A DNA stretch of 64,000 nucleotides, taken from the NCBI GenBank assembly GCA_030267565.1, contig BRXU01000020.1, positions 1 through 64,000 on the forward strand, in the 5' to 3' direction. Positions 12,301 through 19,856 of this stretch are shown here, piece by piece. Numbering within the stretch: the first letter of the stretch is position 1; each line of letters opens with the position of its first letter. Source of the DNA: Pleodorina starrii (taxonomy: Eukaryota; Chlorophyta; Chlorophyceae; Chlamydomonadales; Volvocaceae). The translations under genes and the position numbers were made by a program. The notes below the pieces were generated by a model. The model ran no database searches, was not told the origin of the DNA, and saw nothing but the letters and a program-made list of their open reading frames with translations.

Positions 12301-15170
12301 TAACGTCCGGAGTCTCAGCATATGAGACAGTTACCGTGCCCGGAGGCCACTTCGACCACAAACCTCTTCACGGAAGAATGCCCATTGAAGCTGTCCGACT
12401 ATTTGACTGCCCCACCTCAGCAGCGCATAACCCAAATACCGCCGACACCACACCTACCTCAACAAAATGGCAAACCGTCAAACTACCAATCACAAAATCC
12501 ACTTTGGATACAGTGAGGGAGACGCTCGAAAACGAACTAGCCTCAGACATGGCACAATTACATGACCGACTTCAGCCTGCTCTGACGGCTGTAACTGCTG
12601 CCCTAACAGAAGAGGACGGAACCGGTAGAAGTGCAGCCCTCCGCTTGCGTGAACTGCGGAGTCACCCGGATGTCAGCCAAACCAACGTTACCAGCTGTGC
12701 GGAAGATCTACAGCAAATCTTAACGCACGCTCTCGACACACTCCTGAGTCACTGCGAGCACAAGCCCCCACGAACTGGAAAACTACACGCAACCAGGGTC
12801 GTGGGACGTAAGGTCAAACAGCTCCACCACGAGCACAGGAAGGTAAAATCGGAGCTCGAGCAAATCTATCGGCGGACCAAGGAACTAGGCATCGAAATAC
12901 CAACCTACACAACCGATACCAACCCAGCCGAAATGCAGGATACCGCTGCCGGGGAGGCTGTGAGAAACACAGTTGAGCCCACACCTGAAAACGTAACGGC
13001 ACTCTCTCCCAATACAGGAGGTCAACACGTGGCACAGCCTACACAAAACGAAAAAGACACAATACGGCAGGAACCCACGCCTGCTGCGGCGCAGGCAATA
13101 GGCCCCATGGAAATAGATGACATGAACGACAAAAACACCGCCCCATCGCGTATAACCACTGGAAGCCCCGATAACGCGATCGGGACACGCATCAATGGTC
13201 TCCGCAAAAGACTGCGAGAAGTTGGCCAGTTGCTAAGGAAAGCTACCTCCGACCGAAAAAGCGAAAATATAAAGAACGCAAAACGCAGATTTCAACGAAT
13301 GCTTGCGGTTCGCCCGAAGCAAGGACACCGAGTTATCTTCAACAAAGGAGAGGCACAGCAAAAAGGGATACCCTCCATCAGACACCCACACGATGGACTA
13401 GTCCGCACAGATCCCGCTGATATCCTCGATGCCCTACATACATATTTTTCACGCCAGGCGGCCCCAGCCATTGGGGCCCGCACAGGGAAATTTCTACCAG
13501 AAGACGTGCATAGGCAATACCCATGGGCCGAGGCCTACGCCCCAGACACGTTCACACTTCATGCGTACGACGCGCCTGGTAACCATGCCCTGCTCCCGCA
13601 TATCGCCGACCCCACCAATTTCGACACTTGCATTCAGTTTCTCTCCCGTAACAAGGCGCCTGGGCCTGATGGCATACCCAATGAATTACTCAAAGCTCTC
13701 CCTGCCCCCTTAAAATGTGACATACATAACCTGCTGATCCTCATGTGGGTCAAAGCAGAAACACCTTTACCCTGGACAACGTCAGACACAGTCCTTATAC
13801 CTAAGCCGAACGGCGACCCCCTCCTCATTAAAAATAAGAGACCCATAGCCCTCGCCAACACGCTCTATAAATTATGGACAAGTCTCATCACGCTGTCCAC
13901 ATCCAAGTTTGCACCTTCTGCTGACCTCTTCAGTGAAGCCCAAGAAGGCTTCCTTAAACACAGAAACACTGAACGCCAAATCCTCAATCTCCTGCACAGC
14001 ATAGAAGACGCGGGCCTCACCCGACGAGACCTATACATCCTATACGTTGACTTCTCGAGTGCTTTTAACACCATCGACCACGATAAGCTATTGCAGATTA
14101 TGTATGACCTAGGCCTACCACTGGACCTGATCGATGTTGTACGCGATCTCTACAGCCAAGCACGCACATGCATTCGTACCGAGCACGGACGGACACCCGA
14201 CATCCACATCGAACGAGGAACAGTGCAGGGCGACACGCTCTCCCCGCTACTCTTCATCATTTTTCTTGAGCCCCTTCTGCGATGGCTACATGTTGGCGGC
14301 CGAGGCTACAAGTACGGTTGCTTAACGGACAAAGATAACGAAAGATACCATTGTAGCTCCGCTGCTTACGCAGATGATCTAGCAGCAATAACCAACACGC
14401 TCTCAGACCTTACGACTCAATGCGAAAAAATAGGCAAATATGCAAAGTGGGCAGGCCTGGAAGTGAACCACGAGAAATGTGCCGTGTCCGCCATTTTACA
14501 CAAGACATCGTGGGACGTCAAACTACCACATGGCCCGACGTGCGACAGAACACTACAATCTGCCCTGAAAGATAAAATAAGAATAAACGGCAAAACAATA
14601 CCATACAAACACCCGGGGCAAGCATACAAATACCTAGGTGTTCACATAGCCCTGACCCTAAACTGGGCAGCGCAAATGGAGTATGTCAAAGAAAAGATTC
14701 GCACGAGGGGACATGACATTGCCACGTCCCTCGCATCCCCTGACCAACGCCTACGAATGATCCAGACCTGTATCCAGCCCGCAATTGCGTACAGCTTCCC
14801 CACAATGGCATACACGAACAATGATATCAAAATCCTCGATAGTATGGTCACACGCGTCGCAAAACAGAGCTACGGACTCAAAATGGGCTTCTGCACCCGT
14901 GCAATTCTGCTCCCACAGGAACAGTACGGCCTGGGACTTGGCTCGTTCTTACCCATTTACGTACGTAAGGCCACCAGGGCCCTGGTGCTCTCTCTTAACG
15001 ATCAAGGGCGGCTCGGTGTCGTAACCCGTGCACTACTGGAACTGCAAGCCAAACGCGCAGGCACCCTTGAAGCACATGCGTATCGGGCGGAAAGTCATTT
15101 ATTTTTACTGTACCCTCAAGCAACTCACTCTCACGCGAGCTCATGGGCTCACAATCACCACTATGGGTAA
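9378..15170 (+). CDS. Retrotransposon ORF2: membrane region, cysteine protease, APE endonuclease, reverse transcriptase
   Basis: About 1,930 residues from the first in-frame ATG. Order of domains: a strongly hydrophobic region with several possible membrane helices (about 9378-10060); a Josephin-like cysteine protease with Gln, Cys (10386) and HALNNL, then His (10740) in PHAVCVKR and Asp 15 residues later in WHLIDSEH; an APE endonuclease (about 11580-12400) with THNVRG, LTETK, YTPE, GDFNA and FDHKPL; and a reverse transcriptase (about 13600-14800) with YVDFSSAFNTID, the GTVQGDTLSPLLF motif and YADD at 14367-14378. All key acidic residues are present, so the enzymes look functional. The protease, APE and RT combination with downstream RNase H and RLE is that of Dualen. 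The frame stops at TAA 15168-15170, inside the region overlapped by ORF3. Confidence 0.9.
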   Translation: MKAVITYLAQLARIVCQCLMLYARLVPWVLASLPVMGTACHLINTTLSKALLPPKKAIPRYTLYVLSLGSAIYPIPMLACITPLAALSAALCAASIILTAGIMWATLTATNLLIPIISQLKTIKQITTHPCPELVLLCHLINGTRYIAILACLTDPLHFLLHRLQAFEIKILVITALSIKFRTQKHTACLTAAITMLSVMGQIRQNEEAVALLAIALKAGLPTLLKFATTDKIRANPETAKRAAPAKNKGHQCRTGNNARRLKKRHPHNSHRPTRAHPPHGYWDRRKIGGDTPVEQEHQDPMEHGQGAPNPIPWPLPRPSINGSGPIHHEQQRRQFCQVHALNNLIGGHYLNPEHVLEYCIRLDDHLQATNHPSRALWRETFNRHTGAFTTLAINHYLRYNVYLTSQDPTKQFLALISAPRALSSGNAVRRRALPALPPLAAQYGFVLQMSGRPHAVCVKRIGDTWHLIDSEHVQSKLLKTQVDWQELQGGVQYLDSVDILATTNMANELKEVLPPPGWPAARHPAVRIEEPLGDTPGATAPSDLQQNAPPENLEAGAHTAQIRDAAVNPQIHPIEEPAVLRTYAMAVQRGLPTHATTTVPRQDTRPQTLQANANRPAAALVQPLPADNEMPLAQPHDLTAPNNANIEAPRRTTERCNPAAMQTIQERAGDKIKMGRKRRHKIDDTQTTILEAFQRQKHRRPGTPLEPNYNAEAGQAGTSPQPEQSPLQTTGTTSHRYLHVVTHNVRGLQGHLYDVLCNTLDWRADILVLTETKLGKCGLNGRMKMHFPGYHAWGSTFPNKKNKLGQPAPVRQAGVVIAISDRFASAGSATCEQHPRNLQGYVCHCTVCTPHSTTLHIIGVYTPELTSTRKSIYKYCADVLTHADNHKEHVIIAGDFNAALQAADRSTATLDADDVCHRTFVSENNLKPLTPLIAAEGRQYTYRQFKNGSIAHESRIDDILCNKILTTRLDLYKITSGVSAYETVTVPGGHFDHKPLHGRMPIEAVRLFDCPTSAAHNPNTADTTPTSTKWQTVKLPITKSTLDTVRETLENELASDMAQLHDRLQPALTAVTAALTEEDGTGRSAALRLRELRSHPDVSQTNVTSCAEDLQQILTHALDTLLSHCEHKPPRTGKLHATRVVGRKVKQLHHEHRKVKSELEQIYRRTKELGIEIPTYTTDTNPAEMQDTAAGEAVRNTVEPTPENVTALSPNTGGQHVAQPTQNEKDTIRQEPTPAAAQAIGPMEIDDMNDKNTAPSRITTGSPDNAIGTRINGLRKRLREVGQLLRKATSDRKSENIKNAKRRFQRMLAVRPKQGHRVIFNKGEAQQKGIPSIRHPHDGLVRTDPADILDALHTYFSRQAAPAIGARTGKFLPEDVHRQYPWAEAYAPDTFTLHAYDAPGNHALLPHIADPTNFDTCIQFLSRNKAPGPDGIPNELLKALPAPLKCDIHNLLILMWVKAETPLPWTTSDTVLIPKPNGDPLLIKNKRPIALANTLYKLWTSLITLSTSKFAPSADLFSEAQEGFLKHRNTERQILNLLHSIEDAGLTRRDLYILYVDFSSAFNTIDHDKLLQIMYDLGLPLDLIDVVRDLYSQARTCIRTEHGRTPDIHIERGTVQGDTLSPLLFIIFLEPLLRWLHVGGRGYKYGCLTDKDNERYHCSSAAYADDLAAITNTLSDLTTQCEKIGKYAKWAGLEVNHEKCAVSAILHKTSWDVKLPHGPTCDRTLQSALKDKIRINGKTIPYKHPGQAYKYLGVHIALTLNWAAQMEYVKEKIRTRGHDIATSLASPDQRLRMIQTCIQPAIAYSFPTMAYTNNDIKILDSMVTRVAKQSYGLKMGFCTRAILLPQEQYGLGLGSFLPIYVRKATRALVLSLNDQGRLGVVTRALLELQAKRAGTLEAHAYRAESHLFLLYPQATHSHASSWAHNHHYG

Positions 15171-18100
15171 AGAATACACTACTACCCTACACAGCCTAGC
15201 CGCCCTTGCTGATGCAATGGGTACATACCCAGGCACTACCGACCCGGTCATCCCGTATCGGTACATTCTCCCCCTGATTGAGATTGGACTTGATCTCCGT
15301 AGTCTAGTAGACATGAACAATGACCGGTATCTGATCGACACCACAGCCTTAAAAAGTCTTACCAATGGGAGAGCGCGGCACCGACACCTTGTCTCTCTTA
15401 ACCGCCTGATCCTTGCACTAAGCGCCACAGGGGAAAACCCATCCAAATGCAATCACGAACGACCCCTCCCCCATCGCGACAGGAAGCTACCCGATTTCCC
15501 CGTTATCAGCAGCCTTGTTCGTAACAACCTGTCACCCACCCCCGCCTCACAACGCCTCATCACTGAATTCCTGCGGGCACGCGCCAACACATACCAACCC
15601 AACATAAACACCGAACACACACATCACACAGTTGTACCTGGACGGTGGGTTAAACACGGCCACGATGAATTCTTCGTGCCTGATGCGACGCCACCCACTC
15701 AAACCACACACGAAGACCGCCACGTGCCCCATAATGCCGACCCCCCCGAACATGGGATCCCAGAAAACACCGACCCTGATGACCCGATGGATGGTACCAC
15801 GGACAAAACCCAACAAGCAGCCGCAAACCCTCCTAATCCGCATGGTAACACCCTGACACAACCTCCCAACCAACCCAAACGCCGCATCCAATCTCTACCA
15901 TCAGCGCCTGATGGCGAGGATGGGGAGCCTAACAAGAAAGCCCGCCAACTACAAAGGACAAGTCAGCGACGAAAATGCACCCCGGCTGTGAGGCGGCGAA
16001 ACTGGATAGCCGCGAACACACGCACAAGCAACCCCAAAATAAAAGACGACCACGTACGGATGGGAGAAGCTGTTCACGAAGATGAAGAGGCCAACCCTGG
16101 TCACACTCGCTTCGCCATGAGTGCCCGATCCTTCTTTACAAACCTTATGTTAGCTGTCCCTACACTGGGACGAGGCTCTCCGACAAACTCAACCCCTGTC
16201 CTAACACGGCAGAGATCGCTCTCCACGAAGCTACAGAACACAATGCAGCTTCTTGCAACCCAGTCGCACAACAACCCTATCCTAAAGAAACTACAAACAC
16301 ACCCTCTAATCGAGCATGCCAACACCCAGCCCGACGACAACGCAGAGCCCCCCTCGGAAAACCAACTGCCTACACTGCAACGCAGGACAACCTTGAAGCA
16401 GGTAAACTGGCGACTGGCACGAAAGCAATTGCTTCGTGTAAACCCCCCGCTAACAGATCGCCAGCACCCAGATAGCACTCTGGCTAACCAGCTCGTGTGC
16501 AGCCTCTACTCTGATTGTGAGTTTGTTGAACGAATCATCTACGGACCATTCCGAAAGCGAGAAACCGTAGAGCCAAAAACACGGTGCAAACGCCCCAATA
16601 AGAAACGCCCAACCACCATCGACCTCACCGAGACAGGGGACCCACAGGACAAAGGCACGACGATGGAAGTCGACGGAGGTATGCGTAAGAACACTACTGG
16701 TGCGGGAGCACCCAATCCAACACCAAGAAATATAGACGGCCGCCTGGCTGGCGGCCCAAGCAGCACACACGCGGACTACTACAGAGTACAGTGGTGCAAC
16801 ACTATCGTGTGTGCAGGCGCGATCAGTGCCTACCGGCTGCTTAACTACCATGCCAAAGCGAGCAAGAACACGATAGCCAAGTACGGACGCGGAGCTGGAA
16901 GATACTTACACGAAGTCTCTTGGGAAGACTCAGACATGCCTCTCCGCGACATTCAAGGGCAACACAACTGGCCCACCTTACTCGCCACCCACCAAGTGCG
17001 TAATGCAACGCAGACCACCGTCAAACTCCCACCAGCCCCACTTGATACTCACCTTTCCAATGCGCAACGACAAGGCAGATGGGACCCCCCGAGCGCTGAT
17101 ACGAGTGCACGCACCAGGCGTACACTAACACATGTGACAATCAACACGGTACCCTGCAACCCAGACAGAGATATAAAACCACCTGGGAAATACGTAATCA
17201 TACCAGGGGAGCCTAGCGACTCCGAACTTCACGTGTATGACCCAACTGGCGCCTGGATAGGAAGTCTCCAAATCGACCGGGTGCGCTCCCTTTATGCACG
17301 ATACCAGCACTCACGGCAAACCAGGCCCGATGCCCACAACAAGTTAGCTGCCAGAGGAGGCTTTCATGAGGACGTAGCCAAACTCCTGTTAAGATACAAA
17401 ATCACACCTCAAAAGAAACACAGGAATGGACGACCAGGTGTCGGCACACACCAGAATCAAGCAACAATCAGAACCTGCCCCGAGAACCAAGTCACAATAT
17501 GTCCTGAGCTTAGCGTTGTACTACAAGACGCGACACAAGCAACTTGTGAGAGGTTTGCATCACCTCTCAACGTCGATAACTCCACGACACAGTACTTCAG
17601 CGCGTACGGGGAGGACCAACTCTTCGGAGCAAACCTCGACGCGTACTCACAGCTTTTCAACGGACTGTCCATTGCCCACCCGGACCCCACCCCTGAGGCG
17701 TCAAACCATGCGCTTGCCTGGGCAATTCTCTCGGCACAGGAAGCATCGGACAACCCTGAACCGACATTGACTATCCTTATTCTGAAGTACAGCCTGAACG
17801 GCCCATATAGCAAGCATATGGGAAACCCCGCAGTGCGGCGCCTAGGTCGCGTCCCAGCAACCCATGAGCTCGCGAAATTGCAACAGGGTAGAGGAAGCAC
17901 GACGGCCGCAACGGCTTACAAATCCGGTCTCGACGTCATAGCAGTCGGCAACATCAGCGGCCTTGCTCTCCTTACGCACACAATCGGTCCTAAGATTGCA
18001 ATGAACACTGACAACCTGCTGGGACGTGACCAACCCCAACGAACACCTGGCCCCTGCCCAACACCAGACCGCACCCGGTGGGCAAAGCGACACCTACATG

Positions 18101-19728
18101 AACTACGAAAAGGGCAGTCTAACCCGGCCTTCAGCACTACAGCCTGGGAGATCGAGCGGACAACACCAGGACAGCGGTACCGCCTGTCTGACAGCCAACC
18201 AGTGCATACCCGCCTACGATATGCTCCCAAAATCGGGCTGTACACCGACGGTAGCTGTGTCAAGGACCCAGAACACGACCTGAACATCCTAGGGGCAGCC
18301 ATCTACGACGCTGCCACCGACCGTTTGCACCATGTGGCACCCAACGGCAAGGGGCCCACCAATACCATCACACGCGCTGAACTTGCTGCCATACATCAAG
18401 CGTTGAAGTTATACGCCAACTACGATGACTGCCTGTACCTCTTTACAGACTCTGCAGCCTCTCTTCATCTCACCCGGCGTGCCATCGTTGAAAAATCCAA
18501 ACTCCACATTAGCAAACACAAGGAACTGCTACTTAACATCGACGAGTTACTATGGCACAGGGCTTCACAGGGACTCCGAACCGTGCTACTCAAAGTCAAA
18601 GCGCACGCTAACGCCTCACTCGGCAATGATAAAGCCGACCAAGGGGCAACCGCCGTCGCAAAAGGCGATGCTGAAGCCACACTAACCGAAGAAAGTGACA
18701 ATAACCCCTTCGATAAAATCTTCTGGTTTCGTCAAACCACGACCGAGCTGTACGGTAACGACCTCAACCGTGGCATAACAATTCTCCTCAACAAAACCAC
18801 CCATCATGGCTTTACGCCCTCGGGCGTATATACGGATCTATGGGAAAAAGCCAGCCCTAAACTCTGCGCACGAACTAGCAACTTGACGATCACCCGCGGA
18901 GGCGGACACAGCCTTTTTAAGCGAGTATTCGACTACAGGTGGGGCCAATTATGGCACGCCGGCCTTGCCAAGCGGTATGGCATACCAACAAAACACCTAG
19001 AAGTGCACACCAACACCGCGAAGGAGAGCAAAGCCCCCTGCCCCCTATGCGGCCTACCAGATTCAGGCGGACATATTCTGGGAGGATGCAAAGAAACTGG
19101 TCACATAGCCATGTACATAAAACGGCACAACGCCGCTGCCCTGCTTATCGCAGATACCATACACAAAGGCAGGTATGGTGGATGCTACACCATCATTGAC
19201 GCCTGTGCAGAAGACGCCAGCCCGGAATACTCATCTGGCACTCGACTGCCGAAATGGCTTTTACCCAATATCCCGGAAAAAAAGAGGAAGAAAATGCGAC
19301 CAGATCTCCTTCTTATCCCGACCCTACCACTATCGACCACAGAGCAAACCACACCGTACAACGGACCACCGGACCGCTCAAAACACACAGTATTTGTGAT
19401 CGAGATAGGATACACAGGGGACCTCCGACATGATGAAAAGAATGAGCAAAAAGCAAAACAGCACGCGAAGCTAGCCCGCAGGCTCAAGGCCAACGGCTGG
19501 AAAGTGCGGTATACACCGAAGGAAGCCATCACACTTGGATTCGGTGGGACGATCCGCAATGACCTAAAGCCCCTTATCACCGAGCTCGGCGTGCCACCAG
19601 ACACTGCCACACAATGCTGCGCGCGCCTTCATGACCTCGCAATCAAGTACCTGAATAACATAGTCCTACGGCGACGCTCCCTCGAGGGACCCACATGCTA
19701 CACGTCCAATCGTCAAGGGGTAGGGTAA
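15076..19728 (+). CDS. Retrotransposon ORF3: RNase H, CCHC finger, restriction-like endonuclease
   Basis: About 1,550 residues. It overlaps the end of ORF2 in the +1 frame; ATGs lie at 15076 and at 15163, the latter overlapping the ORF2 stop in ATGGGTAA. The first thousand residues are not assigned; a globular-looking stretch (about 17550-17880) contains FGANLDAYS and LTILILKY. RNase H type I starts at 18241 with YTDGS, followed by RAELAA, FTDSAAS and VKAHAN..NDKAD, giving the D-E-D-D set. A CPLC-x7-H-x4-C finger (about 19039-19090) precedes RPDLLLI and VFVIEIGYTGD (Glu at 19402), the PD-(D/E)XK core of the restriction-like endonuclease. In Dualen these domains follow the RT in the same protein, so the frame break is either a translational event or a mutation. 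Confidence 0.85.
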   Translation: MRIGRKVIYFYCTLKQLTLTRAHGLTITTMGKEYTTTLHSLAALADAMGTYPGTTDPVIPYRYILPLIEIGLDLRSLVDMNNDRYLIDTTALKSLTNGRARHRHLVSLNRLILALSATGENPSKCNHERPLPHRDRKLPDFPVISSLVRNNLSPTPASQRLITEFLRARANTYQPNINTEHTHHTVVPGRWVKHGHDEFFVPDATPPTQTTHEDRHVPHNADPPEHGIPENTDPDDPMDGTTDKTQQAAANPPNPHGNTLTQPPNQPKRRIQSLPSAPDGEDGEPNKKARQLQRTSQRRKCTPAVRRRNWIAANTRTSNPKIKDDHVRMGEAVHEDEEANPGHTRFAMSARSFFTNLMLAVPTLGRGSPTNSTPVLTRQRSLSTKLQNTMQLLATQSHNNPILKKLQTHPLIEHANTQPDDNAEPPSENQLPTLQRRTTLKQVNWRLARKQLLRVNPPLTDRQHPDSTLANQLVCSLYSDCEFVERIIYGPFRKRETVEPKTRCKRPNKKRPTTIDLTETGDPQDKGTTMEVDGGMRKNTTGAGAPNPTPRNIDGRLAGGPSSTHADYYRVQWCNTIVCAGAISAYRLLNYHAKASKNTIAKYGRGAGRYLHEVSWEDSDMPLRDIQGQHNWPTLLATHQVRNATQTTVKLPPAPLDTHLSNAQRQGRWDPPSADTSARTRRTLTHVTINTVPCNPDRDIKPPGKYVIIPGEPSDSELHVYDPTGAWIGSLQIDRVRSLYARYQHSRQTRPDAHNKLAARGGFHEDVAKLLLRYKITPQKKHRNGRPGVGTHQNQATIRTCPENQVTICPELSVVLQDATQATCERFASPLNVDNSTTQYFSAYGEDQLFGANLDAYSQLFNGLSIAHPDPTPEASNHALAWAILSAQEASDNPEPTLTILILKYSLNGPYSKHMGNPAVRRLGRVPATHELAKLQQGRGSTTAATAYKSGLDVIAVGNISGLALLTHTIGPKIAMNTDNLLGRDQPQRTPGPCPTPDRTRWAKRHLHELRKGQSNPAFSTTAWEIERTTPGQRYRLSDSQPVHTRLRYAPKIGLYTDGSCVKDPEHDLNILGAAIYDAATDRLHHVAPNGKGPTNTITRAELAAIHQALKLYANYDDCLYLFTDSAASLHLTRRAIVEKSKLHISKHKELLLNIDELLWHRASQGLRTVLLKVKAHANASLGNDKADQGATAVAKGDAEATLTEESDNNPFDKIFWFRQTTTELYGNDLNRGITILLNKTTHHGFTPSGVYTDLWEKASPKLCARTSNLTITRGGGHSLFKRVFDYRWGQLWHAGLAKRYGIPTKHLEVHTNTAKESKAPCPLCGLPDSGGHILGGCKETGHIAMYIKRHNAAALLIADTIHKGRYGGCYTIIDACAEDASPEYSSGTRLPKWLLPNIPEKKRKKMRPDLLLIPTLPLSTTEQTTPYNGPPDRSKHTVFVIEIGYTGDLRHDEKNEQKAKQHAKLARRLKANGWKVRYTPKEAITLGFGGTIRNDLKPLITELGVPPDTATQCCARLHDLAIKYLNNIVLRRRSLEGPTCYTSNRQGVG

Positions 19729-19856
19729 GGTTGTTTTTTGTGGAGCTCCCCTGGTGGTGGCGGCGTACAGGATCCTAGTCGAGCCTCATCGCACCCGCCC
19801 CCATAAACCACGCCAGGGTTTTGGCCCGGCGTAATATTATTATTATTATTATTATT
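19729..19856 (+). other. Retrotransposon 3' UTR with terminal hairpin and ATT tail
   Basis: The 3' untranslated region is about 100 bp. At 19810-19832 the sequence can fold as ACGCC pairing with GGCGT, plus GG/CC, around a GTTTTGG loop. It is followed directly by a run of about eight TAT/ATT trinucleotides (19833-19856) abutting the satellite. A 3' hairpin next to a short tandem tail is the typical recognition site for the reverse transcriptase in target-primed reverse transcription. The tail replaces poly(A). Confidence 0.65.

Larger units (their letters stand above)
7908..19856 (+). mobile_element. Dualen/RandI-type non-LTR retrotransposon
   Basis: An 11.9-kb element of roughly balanced base composition sits inside the GC-rich satellite. 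Reading left to right it has a 5' untranslated region, ORF1, ORF2 with a Josephin-like cysteine protease, APE endonuclease and reverse transcriptase, ORF3 with RNase H, a CCHC finger and a PD-(D/E)XK-type endonuclease, then a 3' hairpin and an ATT tail. Carrying both an APE and a restriction-like endonuclease plus RNase H and a cysteine protease is the published hallmark of the Dualen family of Chlamydomonas. No LTRs are seen. The satellite motif CCCCCGGAGGCC lies on both sides, but a target-site duplication cannot be recognised inside a repeat. The catalytic motifs look intact, so this is a young copy; ORF2 and ORF3 are in different frames. Confidence 0.9.
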
